Assembly (NCBI GenBank): GCA_016218715.1
Contig: JACRDG010000070.1
Span: forward strand, 1 to 64,000
Direction of reading: 5' to 3'
Origin: Desulfomonile tiedjei
GTDB lineage: Bacteria; Desulfobacterota; Desulfomonilia; Desulfomonilales; Desulfomonilaceae
DNA length: 64,000 nucleotides
Shown here: piece after piece, positions 8,449 to 17,370 of the stretch
Layout of the letters: each line of letters opens with the position of its first letter
Numbering within the stretch: the stretch's first letter is position 1
Notes under the pieces: model-generated
Seen by the model: the letters and a program-made list of their open reading frames with translations, nothing else
Databases searched by the model: none
What the model was told of the DNA's origin: nothing
Translations under genes and position numbers: made by a program

Positions 8449-9405
8449 TCAGGGTCTTTCTGAAAACCGCTTCAGGAGCACTGAGGTGGCCCCGACGACG
8501 CCGCCTCGGAATCCCATGATGATGGCCAACAAGATCAATCCGAACCACAGCATCCAATTATGGGTGAACCGTTCGATAAGCTCACGCAAGACCACGAAGA
8601 GAACACTCCCCACGATCGGACCGCTGAAAGTCTCCAGTCCGCCCATCAGGCTCACGAGAACCGGTTCCGCGGAGTGGCTCCAGTGAGCTGCAAACGGCGT
8701 GACATTGCTTTCCAGGAGGAGGCCCAGCGACCCCGCAAGCCCGGCAAAAGTCCCCGAAACCACGAACGCGGCCAGCCGGTACCGCTTCACCCCCAAACCG
8801 GCAAATTCAGTTCGGATATGATTTTCGCGGATGCCCGCCAATATCAGTCCGAACGGTGATTGGTAAATTCGGTGGATCAACAAAACGCTCACAGCGAAGC
8901 AGAACAGGACGAAGAAATAGTATTGAGAATCCTTCATTATAGGAATCGCGAAGAACCCAAGCGAAATGGACCCGCGTACAATACCCGAGAGGCCGTCATC
9001 GCCACCGGTAACGGTTCGCCAGTTCCACATGAGCGAAAACACCAGCATGCCGAAGGCCAGCGTCAACATGGCAAAGTAGATCTCGGTGTGACGCACGCAA
9101 AAGAATCCTATGATTACGGCGAACAGCGCGGCTGCAGCCGCTCCCGCGAGAATAACCAACAGAGGATGCGTGTGAAGGTGCATGGAGCAAAGCGCCGTGC
9201 CGTAAGCGCCCACTGCATAAAAAGCCGCGTGCCCAAAGGAGAGGAGCCCTGTCCTGCCGAATAGGATGTTGTACCCCATGGCAAAGATGGAGAGAATCAT
9301 CACCCGCATGGTGAGGTACAGGACGAAGCGGCTGGAGAAAAGGCCGATGCCCACGAGCACGCACAACACGAGGACCGCAGCAATGTATGTCCGATAACGG
9401 TTCAT
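8449..9405 (-). CDS. livM: branched-chain-type ABC transporter permease LivM
   Basis: A 318-residue integral membrane protein from the ATG at 9405, whose ATGA overlaps the livH stop by four bases; a longer in-frame start inside livH is less plausible. It has 8-10 hydrophobic segments and the LivM signature region GYNILFGRTGLLSFGHAAFY. It pairs with LivH to form the membrane channel. The C-terminus is enriched in arginine after a final membrane helix. Confidence 0.93.
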   Translation of the reverse strand: MNRYRTYIAAVLVLCVLVGIGLFSSRFVLYLTMRVMILSIFAMGYNILFGRTGLLSFGHAAFYAVGAYGTALCSMHLHTHPLLVILAGAAAAALFAVIIGFFCVRHTEIYFAMLTLAFGMLVFSLMWNWRTVTGGDDGLSGIVRGSISLGFFAIPIMKDSQYYFFVLFCFAVSVLLIHRIYQSPFGLILAGIRENHIRTEFAGLGVKRYRLAAFVVSGTFAGLAGSLGLLLESNVTPFAAHWSHSAEPVLVSLMGGLETFSGPIVGSVLFVVLRELIERFTHNWMLWFGLILLAIIMGFRGGVVGATSVLLKRFSERP

Positions 9406-10271
9406 CGATCGACCCCCGCAAAGAATCCCTGCGGCCGCCACAGCAGCACGACCCCCATGAGGATGAACGTAAGAGACATATCGAGAGTGGGGATGTATCT
9501 CGTGCCGAACGAACTCAGCAGACCGATAAAGAGCGCGCCGAGAAACGCCCCTTTAAGGCTTCCTAATCCCCCGATGACCACCACGACGAATGCATTGATG
9601 ATGATGGCTTCACCCATTCCCGTGGTGAGGAGCCCTACATAAGGAACCGCCAGCGCACCTCCGACGGCTGAAAGCCAGGCCCCGATCACAAACACCGCGG
9701 TATACAGGCTGGGGACCTTCACCCCAATTGCCGCTGCCATTTCCCGATCGGACGCAGCGGCTCGAATGATTTTGCCCCACCAGCTTCTTTCCAGGAACGC
9801 CCAGAGGCCCACGGCCACCAGTGGCCCCACAATCATGATGAACAGGTTGTACACAGGAAAATTGCGCCCCGCGATCATGAGGGAGCCGGAAAGGCCCGGC
9901 ACGCTCGGGGACCCGATCGACCCGGCTCCCCAGATTATTTTCACCAGTTCATCAAAGATCAGAACCATGGAGAAAGTCAGGAGGAGCTGATACGGCAGCT
10001 CCAAATCGTAGACCCGACGCAAGAGGAAGCGTTCCATAACGTAGCCGACAACACATACGGCCAGAGGCCCCACTATTACACCCAGCCAGAAGTCGATCCC
10101 GAGGAATCGAAGACAGGTGTAGCAGAGGTACGCTCCCAGCATGTAGAAACTGCCGTGTGCGAAGTTCAGCACCCGCAACACGCCAAAGATGAGGGTAAGC
10201 CCACTGGCTACAAGCCATATGAACATACCCGCCGAAATTCCGGCGAGACACACGTGGACGAAGGATTCCAT
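9402..10271 (-). CDS. livH: branched-chain-type ABC transporter permease LivH
   Basis: About 289 residues from the ATG at 10271, with GGAGAG upstream; a GTG four codons earlier is possible. The LivH signature GLTLIFGVLRVLNFAHGSFY is near the N-terminus and there are about eight membrane segments. It is the first membrane gene of the importer, 154 bp downstream of the solute-binding protein gene. Confidence 0.93.
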   Translation of the reverse strand: MESFVHVCLAGISAGMFIWLVASGLTLIFGVLRVLNFAHGSFYMLGAYLCYTCLRFLGIDFWLGVIVGPLAVCVVGYVMERFLLRRVYDLELPYQLLLTFSMVLIFDELVKIIWGAGSIGSPSVPGLSGSLMIAGRNFPVYNLFIMIVGPLVAVGLWAFLERSWWGKIIRAAASDREMAAAIGVKVPSLYTAVFVIGAWLSAVGGALAVPYVGLLTTGMGEAIIINAFVVVVIGGLGSLKGAFLGALFIGLLSSFGTRYIPTLDMSLTFILMGVVLLWRPQGFFAGVDR

Positions 10272-10425
10272 CTTCGATGTCACTCTCCGATTCGGACGTC
10301 TCGAGATTGCAGGCGAATCTCTCGATTCTGAGCCAAGTCACGTTGAAACGAGGGGACGTCGAGGGAGAATCTCTTCTTCCGAGAGATTCTCCCCGGATTG
10401 TTTGTTTAGGAGCAATTTCGCATCA

Positions 10426-11715
10426 TCAGGACTTAAACGGCGGCGTTGTCCCTGGTCCCTCAAAGGGCGGGCGGTTAAAGCATTCTTTCGCGGGGATGAC
10501 GATCTGCTTGCCCATTATTTTGAACGGGTACTTCGGATCCGTCGCAGTCAGTCCCCACGGGACTTCGTACATCGCCTGATGATCCTCTTTGCGGAAGACG
10601 CGGTGGCCCGCGGGAGAATCAAGTTCCATCCCTTCCAGAGCCTGGATCACCGGCGCTGTTTCTTTCGAACCGGCGGTCTCAATCGCCTTCTTGAACGCGT
10701 ACATGGTCGAGTAGGCCGTTTCCGATACGTAAGCCGGGTAGTGATTCCATCGCTTCTTGAATGCAGCCACCCACTCCTTGTTCTTTGCCGTGTCGGGATA
10801 CAGGAAGAAGTATCGGCCTGAGATCCAGAGATTGTCAGGCATGTCGGGACCGAGTCCTTCAAGCACGTCCATGGCCGCGCCCACGGGAAGCAACACGTGT
10901 TTAATGGTGTCGAAGAGCCCGGCCTGCTTCGCCTGTTTGATCATCGTAATCAGCTCGCCTGCCCACACCACTGAGTAGAGCCCTTCCGGCTTTGCATCCA
11001 TGATGGTGTTGATGTGGGGCCTGAAGTCTGTGGTCCCGAACGGAGCCCATGAGTCCGCGACAAACTTGACCCCCGGTTTGAGCTTCCCTAAGGTCTCCTG
11101 GAACATCTTCCACGTCGTGAAGCCGTACTCGTACTTCGGGTTTATGGTGGCCCAGGTCGTCGCGGGCAGATCTTTTGCCACAAAAGCAGCGGCATTGCCG
11201 TCCTGATACGTGGGGGTGCAGATGCGGAATACCTGTTTAATACCCTTCTTGAAGACCTCTTCCTCGGTAAGCCGTTCCGTAGCCGCGTGGGTGACCATGA
11301 GCACGCGGTCCAGTTGCCCGACAACCGGGGCGACAGCAAGGGCTTGACCTGATGAATCGACGCCTGCCAGGAGGTCGGCTTCCCAGCTGTCCACAAAGTA
11401 CCGCACGTTTTGAATGGAGGCCGGCGCAGCAAGCGTGGAGTCACGGATTTCGACCTCCAGTTTGTTGCCGGCAATGCCGCCCGCAGCGTTGATCTCCTCC
11501 ATGGCCATGATCGCTCCCATTTTGTGGAATTCGCCATAGCCTGCCAGCGTTCCGGAAAGCACCGCCTGATAGCCTACCTTGATGGGTCCCTTGATCTTTG
11601 GGGCCGCTGCCCACAGGCCAACCGGCTTCATGACGCCTGAGCCAAGAGCCGAAGCAGCAGCGGTGAGCAATCCCATTTTGACAAAATCCCTGCGCGTGAT
11701 TCCAGGTTTGTCCAT
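10426..11715 (-). CDS. Tat-exported ABC solute-binding protein (LivK-like, Peripla_BP_6)
   Basis: A 429-residue protein. The ATG at 11715 sits six bases after AGGAGG; a preceding ATG lies too close to that site. A twin-arginine signal is visible at the N-terminus (TRRDFVKMG followed by a hydrophobic stretch and AAAPK), so the protein is exported folded. The mature part begins IKVGYQAVLSGTLAGYGE and contains MEEINAAGGIAGNKLEV, hallmarks of type I periplasmic binding proteins that serve LivHMGF importers. The ligand is unknown; the family includes amino-acid, amide, urea and aromatic-acid binders. The gene lies between the catabolic genes and livH on the same strand. Confidence 0.92.
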   Translation of the reverse strand: MDKPGITRRDFVKMGLLTAAASALGSGVMKPVGLWAAAPKIKGPIKVGYQAVLSGTLAGYGEFHKMGAIMAMEEINAAGGIAGNKLEVEIRDSTLAAPASIQNVRYFVDSWEADLLAGVDSSGQALAVAPVVGQLDRVLMVTHAATERLTEEEVFKKGIKQVFRICTPTYQDGNAAAFVAKDLPATTWATINPKYEYGFTTWKMFQETLGKLKPGVKFVADSWAPFGTTDFRPHINTIMDAKPEGLYSVVWAGELITMIKQAKQAGLFDTIKHVLLPVGAAMDVLEGLGPDMPDNLWISGRYFFLYPDTAKNKEWVAAFKKRWNHYPAYVSETAYSTMYAFKKAIETAGSKETAPVIQALEGMELDSPAGHRVFRKEDHQAMYEVPWGLTATDPKYPFKIMGKQIVIPAKECFNRPPFEGPGTTPPFKS

Positions 11716-12010
11716 AGTCATCCTCCTGTTCTTTCGGTTGGACAGAGCGACTTGTATGTCAGTCTCAACATGCAAGAAACTGAGGTGGAGCGCCCACGGT
11801 CCGCGGGCAACCTGGGCATGGTCTGCACAGCGTTTCAACTCTCAGGCAATCTTCGAGGCGCTCCACGATAACGCCCTTGGCTTTCATTGCGGCGTTGCTT
11901 TTCCGGCCGAAACAGAACGTGTTGTTGGAAGATGGATCTTGAATTCGTGAAGCCCTGCCATCCCTCCGGTTGTGAGAAACGACCGCCTTCCGGGTGCCGA
12001 ATTCCCGGCC

Positions 12011-12775
12011 CTACCAGGCGGTCCAGCCTCCGTCCACAAAGATCGTTTGACCGGTCACGAAATCCGAGGCCTTGGAAGCAAGAAAAACGACCACGCCGGC
12101 GAGTTCCTCCGGCTGCCCCCACCGGCCCATCGGGGTCCGGTCTATGATGAAGTTGTACCGTTCGGGGTCGTTTCGCAGTTGAGCAACAAGCGGGGTCTCA
12201 AAATAGGTGGGACCGATGGCATTGACCTGGACCCCCTGTTTCGCCCATTCCAGGGCCATGACTTTCGTCATCTGGATCACGCCTCCCTTACTGGAGGCGT
12301 ACGCCACCTGGGTCGGGAGTCCCACCGCCCCCAGGATCGATGCCATGTTGATAACTTTGCCATGACCGCGGGAGAGCATATGCGGCACAATGGCCTGAGC
12401 GATGAGAAGATAGCCCTTCAGGTTCGTATCGATTACGAGGTCCCACTCTTCGGGTGTAATCTCCAGTACGGGCTTCCTGACGTTCACTCCTGCATTGTTG
12501 ACTAGAACGTCCACCTGCCCGAAAGAGTCGAGCGTCTTCTCGACAGCGCCCTCGATCGCGGCTCTGTTCAGGATATCGACAACGAAGAACTCGGCTCTCC
12601 TGCCAAGGTCCTCGATCGCTTGTTTGACAGCCTTCAGTCCTTCGACGTCACGGGCGTACAAAGCCACGTCCGCGCCGGCCTCAGCAAGGGCCAAGGCCAT
12701 TGACTTCCCGAGCCCCTTGGACGCCCCCGTGACCACCGCGACGCGTCCGCCGAGGTCAAACAGGTCATGGCGCAT
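12011..12775 (-). CDS. short-chain dehydrogenase/reductase (FabG-like)
   Basis: A 254-residue classical SDR. It has the nucleotide-binding TGASKGLG motif near residue 17, NNAG, the catalytic serine in INMASILG and YASSK, and ends in the C-terminal FVDGGWTAW typical of FabG/gluconate-dehydrogenase-like enzymes. It probably oxidises or reduces a hydroxyl/keto group using NAD(P). AGGAGG lies seven bases before the ATG. It sits 45 bp after the acyl-CoA ligase gene, so a CoA-linked 3-hydroxyacyl or related intermediate is likely; the exact substrate is unknown. Confidence 0.9.
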   Translation of the reverse strand: MRHDLFDLGGRVAVVTGASKGLGKSMALALAEAGADVALYARDVEGLKAVKQAIEDLGRRAEFFVVDILNRAAIEGAVEKTLDSFGQVDVLVNNAGVNVRKPVLEITPEEWDLVIDTNLKGYLLIAQAIVPHMLSRGHGKVINMASILGAVGLPTQVAYASSKGGVIQMTKVMALEWAKQGVQVNAIGPTYFETPLVAQLRNDPERYNFIIDRTPMGRWGQPEELAGVVVFLASKASDFVTGQTIFVDGGWTAW

Positions 12776-12820
12776 GATGAAACCTCCTATAATTCATCCA
12801 GCCACATGCGTCCACGGGGA

Positions 12821-14515
12821 TCAGCGGGCATCCGGCCCGCCATCCGTGGTTCGCAGGGCACGCCTGAGGAATTTTCCCGTCAAGGTCTTCGGTATCTCGG
12901 AAACAAATTCAACCACCCGCGGGTACTTGTATGCGGCCATGCGGCTCTTGCAGAACGCTATGATTTCTTCCTGCGTCAGGGAGCCTTCGAGCCCCGCCTT
13001 GACGGCCACGAAAGCCTTGACCGTCTCGCCCCGATACTGATCCGGCACGCCGATCACTGCGGCCTCCTTCACGGCCGGATGCTGGTAGATCACGTCTTCC
13101 ACATCCCGCGGCCACACCTTGTACCCGGAAGCAATGATCATGTCCTTCTTTCTGTCCACCACGTAAAACCAGCCGTCCTTGTCCATCTTGCCGACATCCC
13201 CGGTGTACAACCAGCCGTCTCTAATCGCATTCTGCGTGTCTTCGGGGCGCTGCCAGTACCCGGGAATGACCATCGGCCCGCGATTCGCAATCTCACCGAC
13301 CTCGCCGGGTGGAAGCTCCACCGACCAGTCTTCCAGATCGACGATCTTCGAGATCGCATTGGGGACAGGCAGGCCCACTGATAGCGCGCCGCTGTCCGGA
13401 TCCACGGGCGCCCTTGTGCCGAGCGGCACAATGTGGGAAGGCGAATTGGTTTCGGTCATCCCATACACATTGTGCAGATAACAGCCGGTCAGTTCGGTGA
13501 ACTGGTCCACGAGGGCATGGGAAACGGGGGCACCACCGCTGTAGGCCTTGGCAAAGGTCGTAAGATTTCGGTTCCTGATTTCCGGATTGTTCATCCAGGC
13601 TATGTACACGGTGATGGAGGCCACGGTCATGGTAACTTTCCAGCGCTCGATCAACCGCAGCGTCTCCCGGGGATCGAATCGGTAGGAGAGCACGACCGGA
13701 ATCCCGGCCAGAGCACCGACGGCCGTATGCGCCACTTCGCCCGTTACGTGAAAAAGGGGCGCCACTCCGAGGACCACGTCGGTACTGCCCAAGCGCATCA
13801 TGGCCTGATACACGCGGGCGCTGAACGCGATGTTTCCGTGGGTATTCATCGCTCCCTTCGGATGGCCCGTGGTCCCGGAGGTGTAGGTGAGATAGGCCAC
13901 CGAATCGGGAGTCGGTTCGGTGCCATCCACGCGCTTCCCCTTGTATTGTTCGAGAAGGGTGCGTAGATCCCGGCAACCTGCAACCGAGTTTCTCCGGCAG
14001 CCGCGCAGGGTCTCAGGGACCGGTGAGTCCGGACCCAGAAAGTCGAGCGCTGAGGTGGTTATGATATTTTCCACCCTGGTCTCTTTCAGGAATGAGAGAT
14101 CCAGGTGCTCTGCAATCTCGTCCAACGTCACGAAAAGCTTGGCGCCGGAGTCTACACAGAAATAGGCGAGTTCCTTCTCCCTGTACATCGGGTTCACGGG
14201 GACCACTATGACCCCGAGCTTCCAAGCCGCGTAAACAGCGAGGGAGAACTGCGGAACATTCTGCAGATCCACAACGATGCGGTCACCGGCTCGCAGCCCC
14301 ATATCGTGGAAGGCAGCGGCAAGACTGTCGGACCAGCGGTCAAGTTCTCCGCAATAGATTACGTCATCGAAATAGTAGATTGCCGGCGCATCAGGATGAG
14401 AAGCCGCTGACCTCAGGAAGTCGCCTAAGGCGGTTGCGGACGCTCGGTTCAGATCGTGAGGAACCCACTGTGGATAAGATCCCAACCAGGGCCGTCGTTC
14501 ATAGATGGAATCCAT
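12821..14515 (-). CDS. AMP-forming acyl-CoA ligase
   Basis: A 564-residue member of the ANL superfamily. The AMP-binding loop YTSGTTGHPKG, the YGMTETN motif, the hinge region YTGDVGKMDKDGWFYVVDR and the C-terminal catalytic lysine region PKTLTGKFLRR are all present. It activates a carboxylic acid to its CoA thioester through an acyl adenylate. The full length is close to that of long-chain or short/medium-chain ligases, and the chain length preference cannot be read. It lies between the 4-hydroxybutyryl-CoA dehydratase and the SDR gene, so its product is likely the substrate of one or both. GGGGAG lies just before the start. Confidence 0.92.
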   Translation of the reverse strand: MDSIYERRPWLGSYPQWVPHDLNRASATALGDFLRSAASHPDAPAIYYFDDVIYCGELDRWSDSLAAAFHDMGLRAGDRIVVDLQNVPQFSLAVYAAWKLGVIVVPVNPMYREKELAYFCVDSGAKLFVTLDEIAEHLDLSFLKETRVENIITTSALDFLGPDSPVPETLRGCRRNSVAGCRDLRTLLEQYKGKRVDGTEPTPDSVAYLTYTSGTTGHPKGAMNTHGNIAFSARVYQAMMRLGSTDVVLGVAPLFHVTGEVAHTAVGALAGIPVVLSYRFDPRETLRLIERWKVTMTVASITVYIAWMNNPEIRNRNLTTFAKAYSGGAPVSHALVDQFTELTGCYLHNVYGMTETNSPSHIVPLGTRAPVDPDSGALSVGLPVPNAISKIVDLEDWSVELPPGEVGEIANRGPMVIPGYWQRPEDTQNAIRDGWLYTGDVGKMDKDGWFYVVDRKKDMIIASGYKVWPRDVEDVIYQHPAVKEAAVIGVPDQYRGETVKAFVAVKAGLEGSLTQEEIIAFCKSRMAAYKYPRVVEFVSEIPKTLTGKFLRRALRTTDGGPDAR

Positions 14516-14609
14516 AATCTCCCCTTACCCCGTTTACACGCATCGGGCCAAGAAAGAGACTCGATGAGGAGTCTCCCAGGGCAACCCAAGCGGTCTCGTG
14601 CCACTCAGT

Positions 14610-16052
14610 CTATTCGCTGATCCCGGCCAGCTTCCCGGCCATCTTCTTTTTCATATCGAGTTTGCCCAAACGGGCGTACATGACTTTCTGCGTCTGAGGC
14701 GAACCGGCTCCATGCATGGATTCGACCAGCGCAGTGCCACCCGTCATTGTCTCGATCAGCCTGAGAATCCGCAGCCGGTTCTCGGTGGAGACCCCTTCCA
14801 CACCGGCCAGGAACTTCTCGACGTACTTGCCGATTTCCCCGCTCTTCAGGTCCTCCTCGAAGGGCATGGTAGCCAGAATGCCGCCGGCAATATCGTGCGC
14901 GAGGCGCGCGATTTCGTAGATGTGCCGCGTCACGTTCTGCTTGGTACAGTTTGCCAGGAGCGGGTCAGGATAATAAGCTCCACTCCGCGTCTTCTGCCCC
15001 ATGGCCGAGCATGAGATCGAACCCGCGTAGATGGTTTCGGTGAGGTGCATCATTTCGGCCAGCTTGTCCTTGACGTGCGAGGCATTGGCAGATCCTTGCA
15101 TTTCTGCAGCCAGAGCGCTTGCTCCTACGATAATGTCGGACACGCCACCCTTGCACCCGCCGTAGTTTTGCCGGTGTAGCGTCGCGAACCGCTCGACCAG
15201 CACCCCCGAGAATTCGTTCTCGCCGCACATGAACACCCGTTCCCAGGGAACAAAAACGTTATCAAACACAATAAGCGTCTCGCCGCCGACCTGGCCGTAA
15301 TCGGGGTTGCCCGCGTCCATGCGGCCGCCGAACTTGCGCTCGTCATTGGTTTGCCTGCCGAAGATCTGAATGACCCCCGGTGCGTTCAACGGCACGGCAC
15401 AGCAGATAGCAAAGTCCTTGTCCGCCTCTCGCATTGCCTGTGTCGGCATGATAAGGATTTCATGGCTGTTGGCCGCCCCGGTCTGATGCGCTTTGTTTCC
15501 GCGAATGACAATGCCGTCCTCCCGGCGCTCGGCCACGTGGGTGAAGACATCCGGATCGGCCTGTTGATGCGGGGGCTTGGAGCGATCGCCCTTGGTGTCG
15601 GTCATGCCCCCGACTACCATCTTGTTGGTGGCCTGAATCATCTTGAGGTACTCGAGAAAGCGGGCATGATAGCCCGTACCGTGCTTCTCGTCGATATCGT
15701 AGGTCGTCATGTACGTGGCATTGAGAGCATCCCAGCCTACGCAGCGTTGGAAACAGCTCCCGGTCTCGTGGGCCACAGCCCTCAACAGTTGGACCTTCTT
15801 TATCAGGTCTTCGACGGTTTGATGAATATGGGTGAACCGGTTGATCCGCTCCCCAGTCAGATGGCTGGTAGCGGTGGCAAGGTGTTCGAATTCCGGCGCG
15901 AGTGCCATCTCATAGGTCTTGGCCGCGGCGTTGATGTGAGGGATAAAGGCCGGATGTGTCGTGATGTCTTCGACCCGCTGGCCGTTGTAGTAGACCACAT
16001 GCCCCTGCTCCCTCAGGCTCTTCACGTAATCATCTTTCGTCTTGATGCGCAT
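14610..16052 (-). CDS. abfD: 4-hydroxybutyryl-CoA dehydratase (AbfD-like, [4Fe-4S]/FAD)
   Basis: A 480-residue protein from the ATG at 16052, with AAAGGA eight bases upstream; the longer frame from 16118 lacks that. Active-site residues of the Clostridium enzyme fall at the same spacing with a +1 offset: C100-x-Q102-x-C104 (SCFQRC), T191 (AHQTGA), E258, and H293-Y297-C300-K301 (HRQNYGGCK). These are the [4Fe-4S] ligands (three Cys and one His) and catalytic residues that separate this enzyme from the related HpaB monooxygenases, which lack the cluster. Known reaction: 4-hydroxybutyryl-CoA to crotonyl-CoA, with vinylacetyl-CoA isomerase activity. It overlaps the upstream CGGC gene by 23 bp and leads into an acyl-CoA ligase. 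A related substrate is possible, since no 4-hydroxybutyrate dehydrogenase is nearby. Confidence 0.9.
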   Translation of the reverse strand: MRIKTKDDYVKSLREQGHVVYYNGQRVEDITTHPAFIPHINAAAKTYEMALAPEFEHLATATSHLTGERINRFTHIHQTVEDLIKKVQLLRAVAHETGSCFQRCVGWDALNATYMTTYDIDEKHGTGYHARFLEYLKMIQATNKMVVGGMTDTKGDRSKPPHQQADPDVFTHVAERREDGIVIRGNKAHQTGAANSHEILIMPTQAMREADKDFAICCAVPLNAPGVIQIFGRQTNDERKFGGRMDAGNPDYGQVGGETLIVFDNVFVPWERVFMCGENEFSGVLVERFATLHRQNYGGCKGGVSDIIVGASALAAEMQGSANASHVKDKLAEMMHLTETIYAGSISCSAMGQKTRSGAYYPDPLLANCTKQNVTRHIYEIARLAHDIAGGILATMPFEEDLKSGEIGKYVEKFLAGVEGVSTENRLRILRLIETMTGGTALVESMHGAGSPQTQKVMYARLGKLDMKKKMAGKLAGISE

Positions 16053-16320
16053 CGGTCTGTCCTTTTCCGAGAAGTTGAGCCACCACGCGCTCCGGAGATA
16101 GCCCATTGTGTTGTACAACTACGAGCGGTGACACTACCTGCAGGTCCTCTTCCGGGCATGCTTTGAAGCATCCGCAGATCAGGAGAACCACCTCGTAGCC
16201 CGGTTCGTCCGGACTCAGCCATTCGATGAGGTCGCCCGCTGCGACCTTTATCCGTTGGAAAAATTCCACCCGGTCGTATGCCGGGTCACAGCCGCCGCAG
16301 AACTTGATCGCTACTCTCAT
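16030..16320 (-). CDS. small CGGC-type cysteine protein next to the dehydratase
   Basis: A 96-residue product from the ATG at 16320; in-frame ATGs at 16335 and 16380 are alternatives. It begins MRVAIKFCGGCDPAYDR and has a second cysteine cluster, LICGCFKACPEED, spaced as expected for metal or Fe-S binding and resembling the cysteine pattern of CGGC-domain proteins. Codon composition looks coding and the end contains the dehydratase ribosome-binding site, so translation is coupled. Possible roles are cluster assembly or redox maintenance for the oxygen-sensitive dehydratase; this is inference from position only. Confidence 0.65.
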   Translation of the reverse strand: MRVAIKFCGGCDPAYDRVEFFQRIKVAAGDLIEWLSPDEPGYEVVLLICGCFKACPEEDLQVVSPLVVVQHNGLSPERVVAQLLGKGQTDAHQDER

Positions 16321-16450
16321 CACGTTCCGTCGCATTCCAAAGAGTAGCCTGAGGAGAAACCTCCTTTCAAAAAGGTTCATCCCAGGTTACTTCTTTGAAT
16401 GCGAATGGGTATTACGCCTTTCCCGGGGCTTCTTCCGTTTGTTGCGGCCG

Positions 16451-16993
16451 CTACCAACTGGGGGGATGATTCACCCACAGCACCTGCGTTTCCTGGTCAC
16501 CGTTGTTGCGAAATCGATGGTTGCGAGTTGAATGAAAATAGAAGGTGTCCCCTTCCTGCAACTGGTACGTCGCTCCGTCCACGGTCAGTTCCAAGGTGCC
16601 TTTGACCACCAGCCCGAATTCCTCACCGGGGTGACGGTAGTCTCCGTCGGAACCGCCCCCCGGTGCCACGATGGCCAGGCGGGCGTCCATTTTCTTGTCG
16701 GGGGCCTGAAGAACAAGAATCTCGATCAGCAGTTTCGAGCCGGGAAAAGCTGCCCGAGCCCTTTTTTCTTTCCGCACAATAATGTCCCCGTCGCCGGATT
16801 CGCCGAAGAGGTCCACGATGGTCTTACCCAGAGCGTCAACAATCTTCTTGAGACGGGAAACAGAGGGGTCGAGTCTGTCGTTTTCCACCATGGAGAGATA
16901 CGAGGCGGTGCAGCCCACACGGTCGGCAAGCTGCTTCAACGAAAATCCCTGAGATTTTCTCAGCGCTCTAATCTTTGTGCCGAGAGACTCCAT
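16451..16993 (-). CDS. XRE-family regulator with C-terminal cupin
   Basis: A 180-residue protein with a helix-turn-helix (residues 5-62, LGTKIRALRKSQGFSLKQLA followed by YLSMVEND) and a cupin_2 barrel (about 95-178, HPGEEFGLVVKGTLELTV, EGDTFYFHSTRNHRF). This domain pair is typical of one-component regulators that sense a small metabolite in the cupin and control adjacent catabolic genes. It is the first gene of the minus-strand cluster and probably controls it. No clear Shine-Dalgarno precedes the ATG; a sigma-70-like promoter lies 36-65 bp upstream. Confidence 0.9.
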   Translation of the reverse strand: MESLGTKIRALRKSQGFSLKQLADRVGCTASYLSMVENDRLDPSVSRLKKIVDALGKTIVDLFGESGDGDIIVRKEKRARAAFPGSKLLIEILVLQAPDKKMDARLAIVAPGGGSDGDYRHPGEEFGLVVKGTLELTVDGATYQLQEGDTFYFHSTRNHRFRNNGDQETQVLWVNHPPSW

Positions 16994-17370
16994 GAACGGG
17001 GGTCCAGGGTTCAGTATTTGGGTACGTCAGAATAGGCATCCCCTTCCCGAGAAGTCAAGCACAAAATGGCACCAGCCGGCACGAGGCACCAGAGCCGCCT
17101 AAAATCCGCGGCGGGGAGTCGGCCCGGTGTATTACCATTTCCTGAACCTTTCCGGCCGGTCCTTGCCGCCGTTGCCCCAGCCCTCCGCGTTTACCGCGAG
17201 CACGGGACCGTGCTGGATATCGCTCTCCTACGACGTCTCTGGCCAGGAACTCTGTCCGTGTCGCTATTCAACGGATTTTTCGTTGTAGAGACAATGGCTT
17301 TCAGCTTCCTCAATCTTTTCGTCACTGGGCTTGTCGTCTCCGATTTGCGTCGGGATCTCGCGCACCGGTA
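16994..17370. other. intergenic between regulator gene and pyruvate kinase
   Basis: It contains the promoter for the XRE-cupin gene (17029-17058). A 117-residue plus-strand frame here has no ribosome-binding site or family resemblance and was not called. Confidence 0.5.
17029..17058 (-). promoter_or_regulatory. candidate promoter of the XRE-cupin gene
   Basis: On the minus strand TTGACT (17058-17053) and TATTCT (17034-17029) are separated by 18 bp, about 36 bp before the start codon. The gene itself has no strong Shine-Dalgarno. Confidence 0.4.

Noticed and set aside
13293-13976. 227-codon frame overlapping the acyl-CoA ligase
   Set aside because: Same strand, different frame, inside a gene with intact ANL motifs; a shadow frame.
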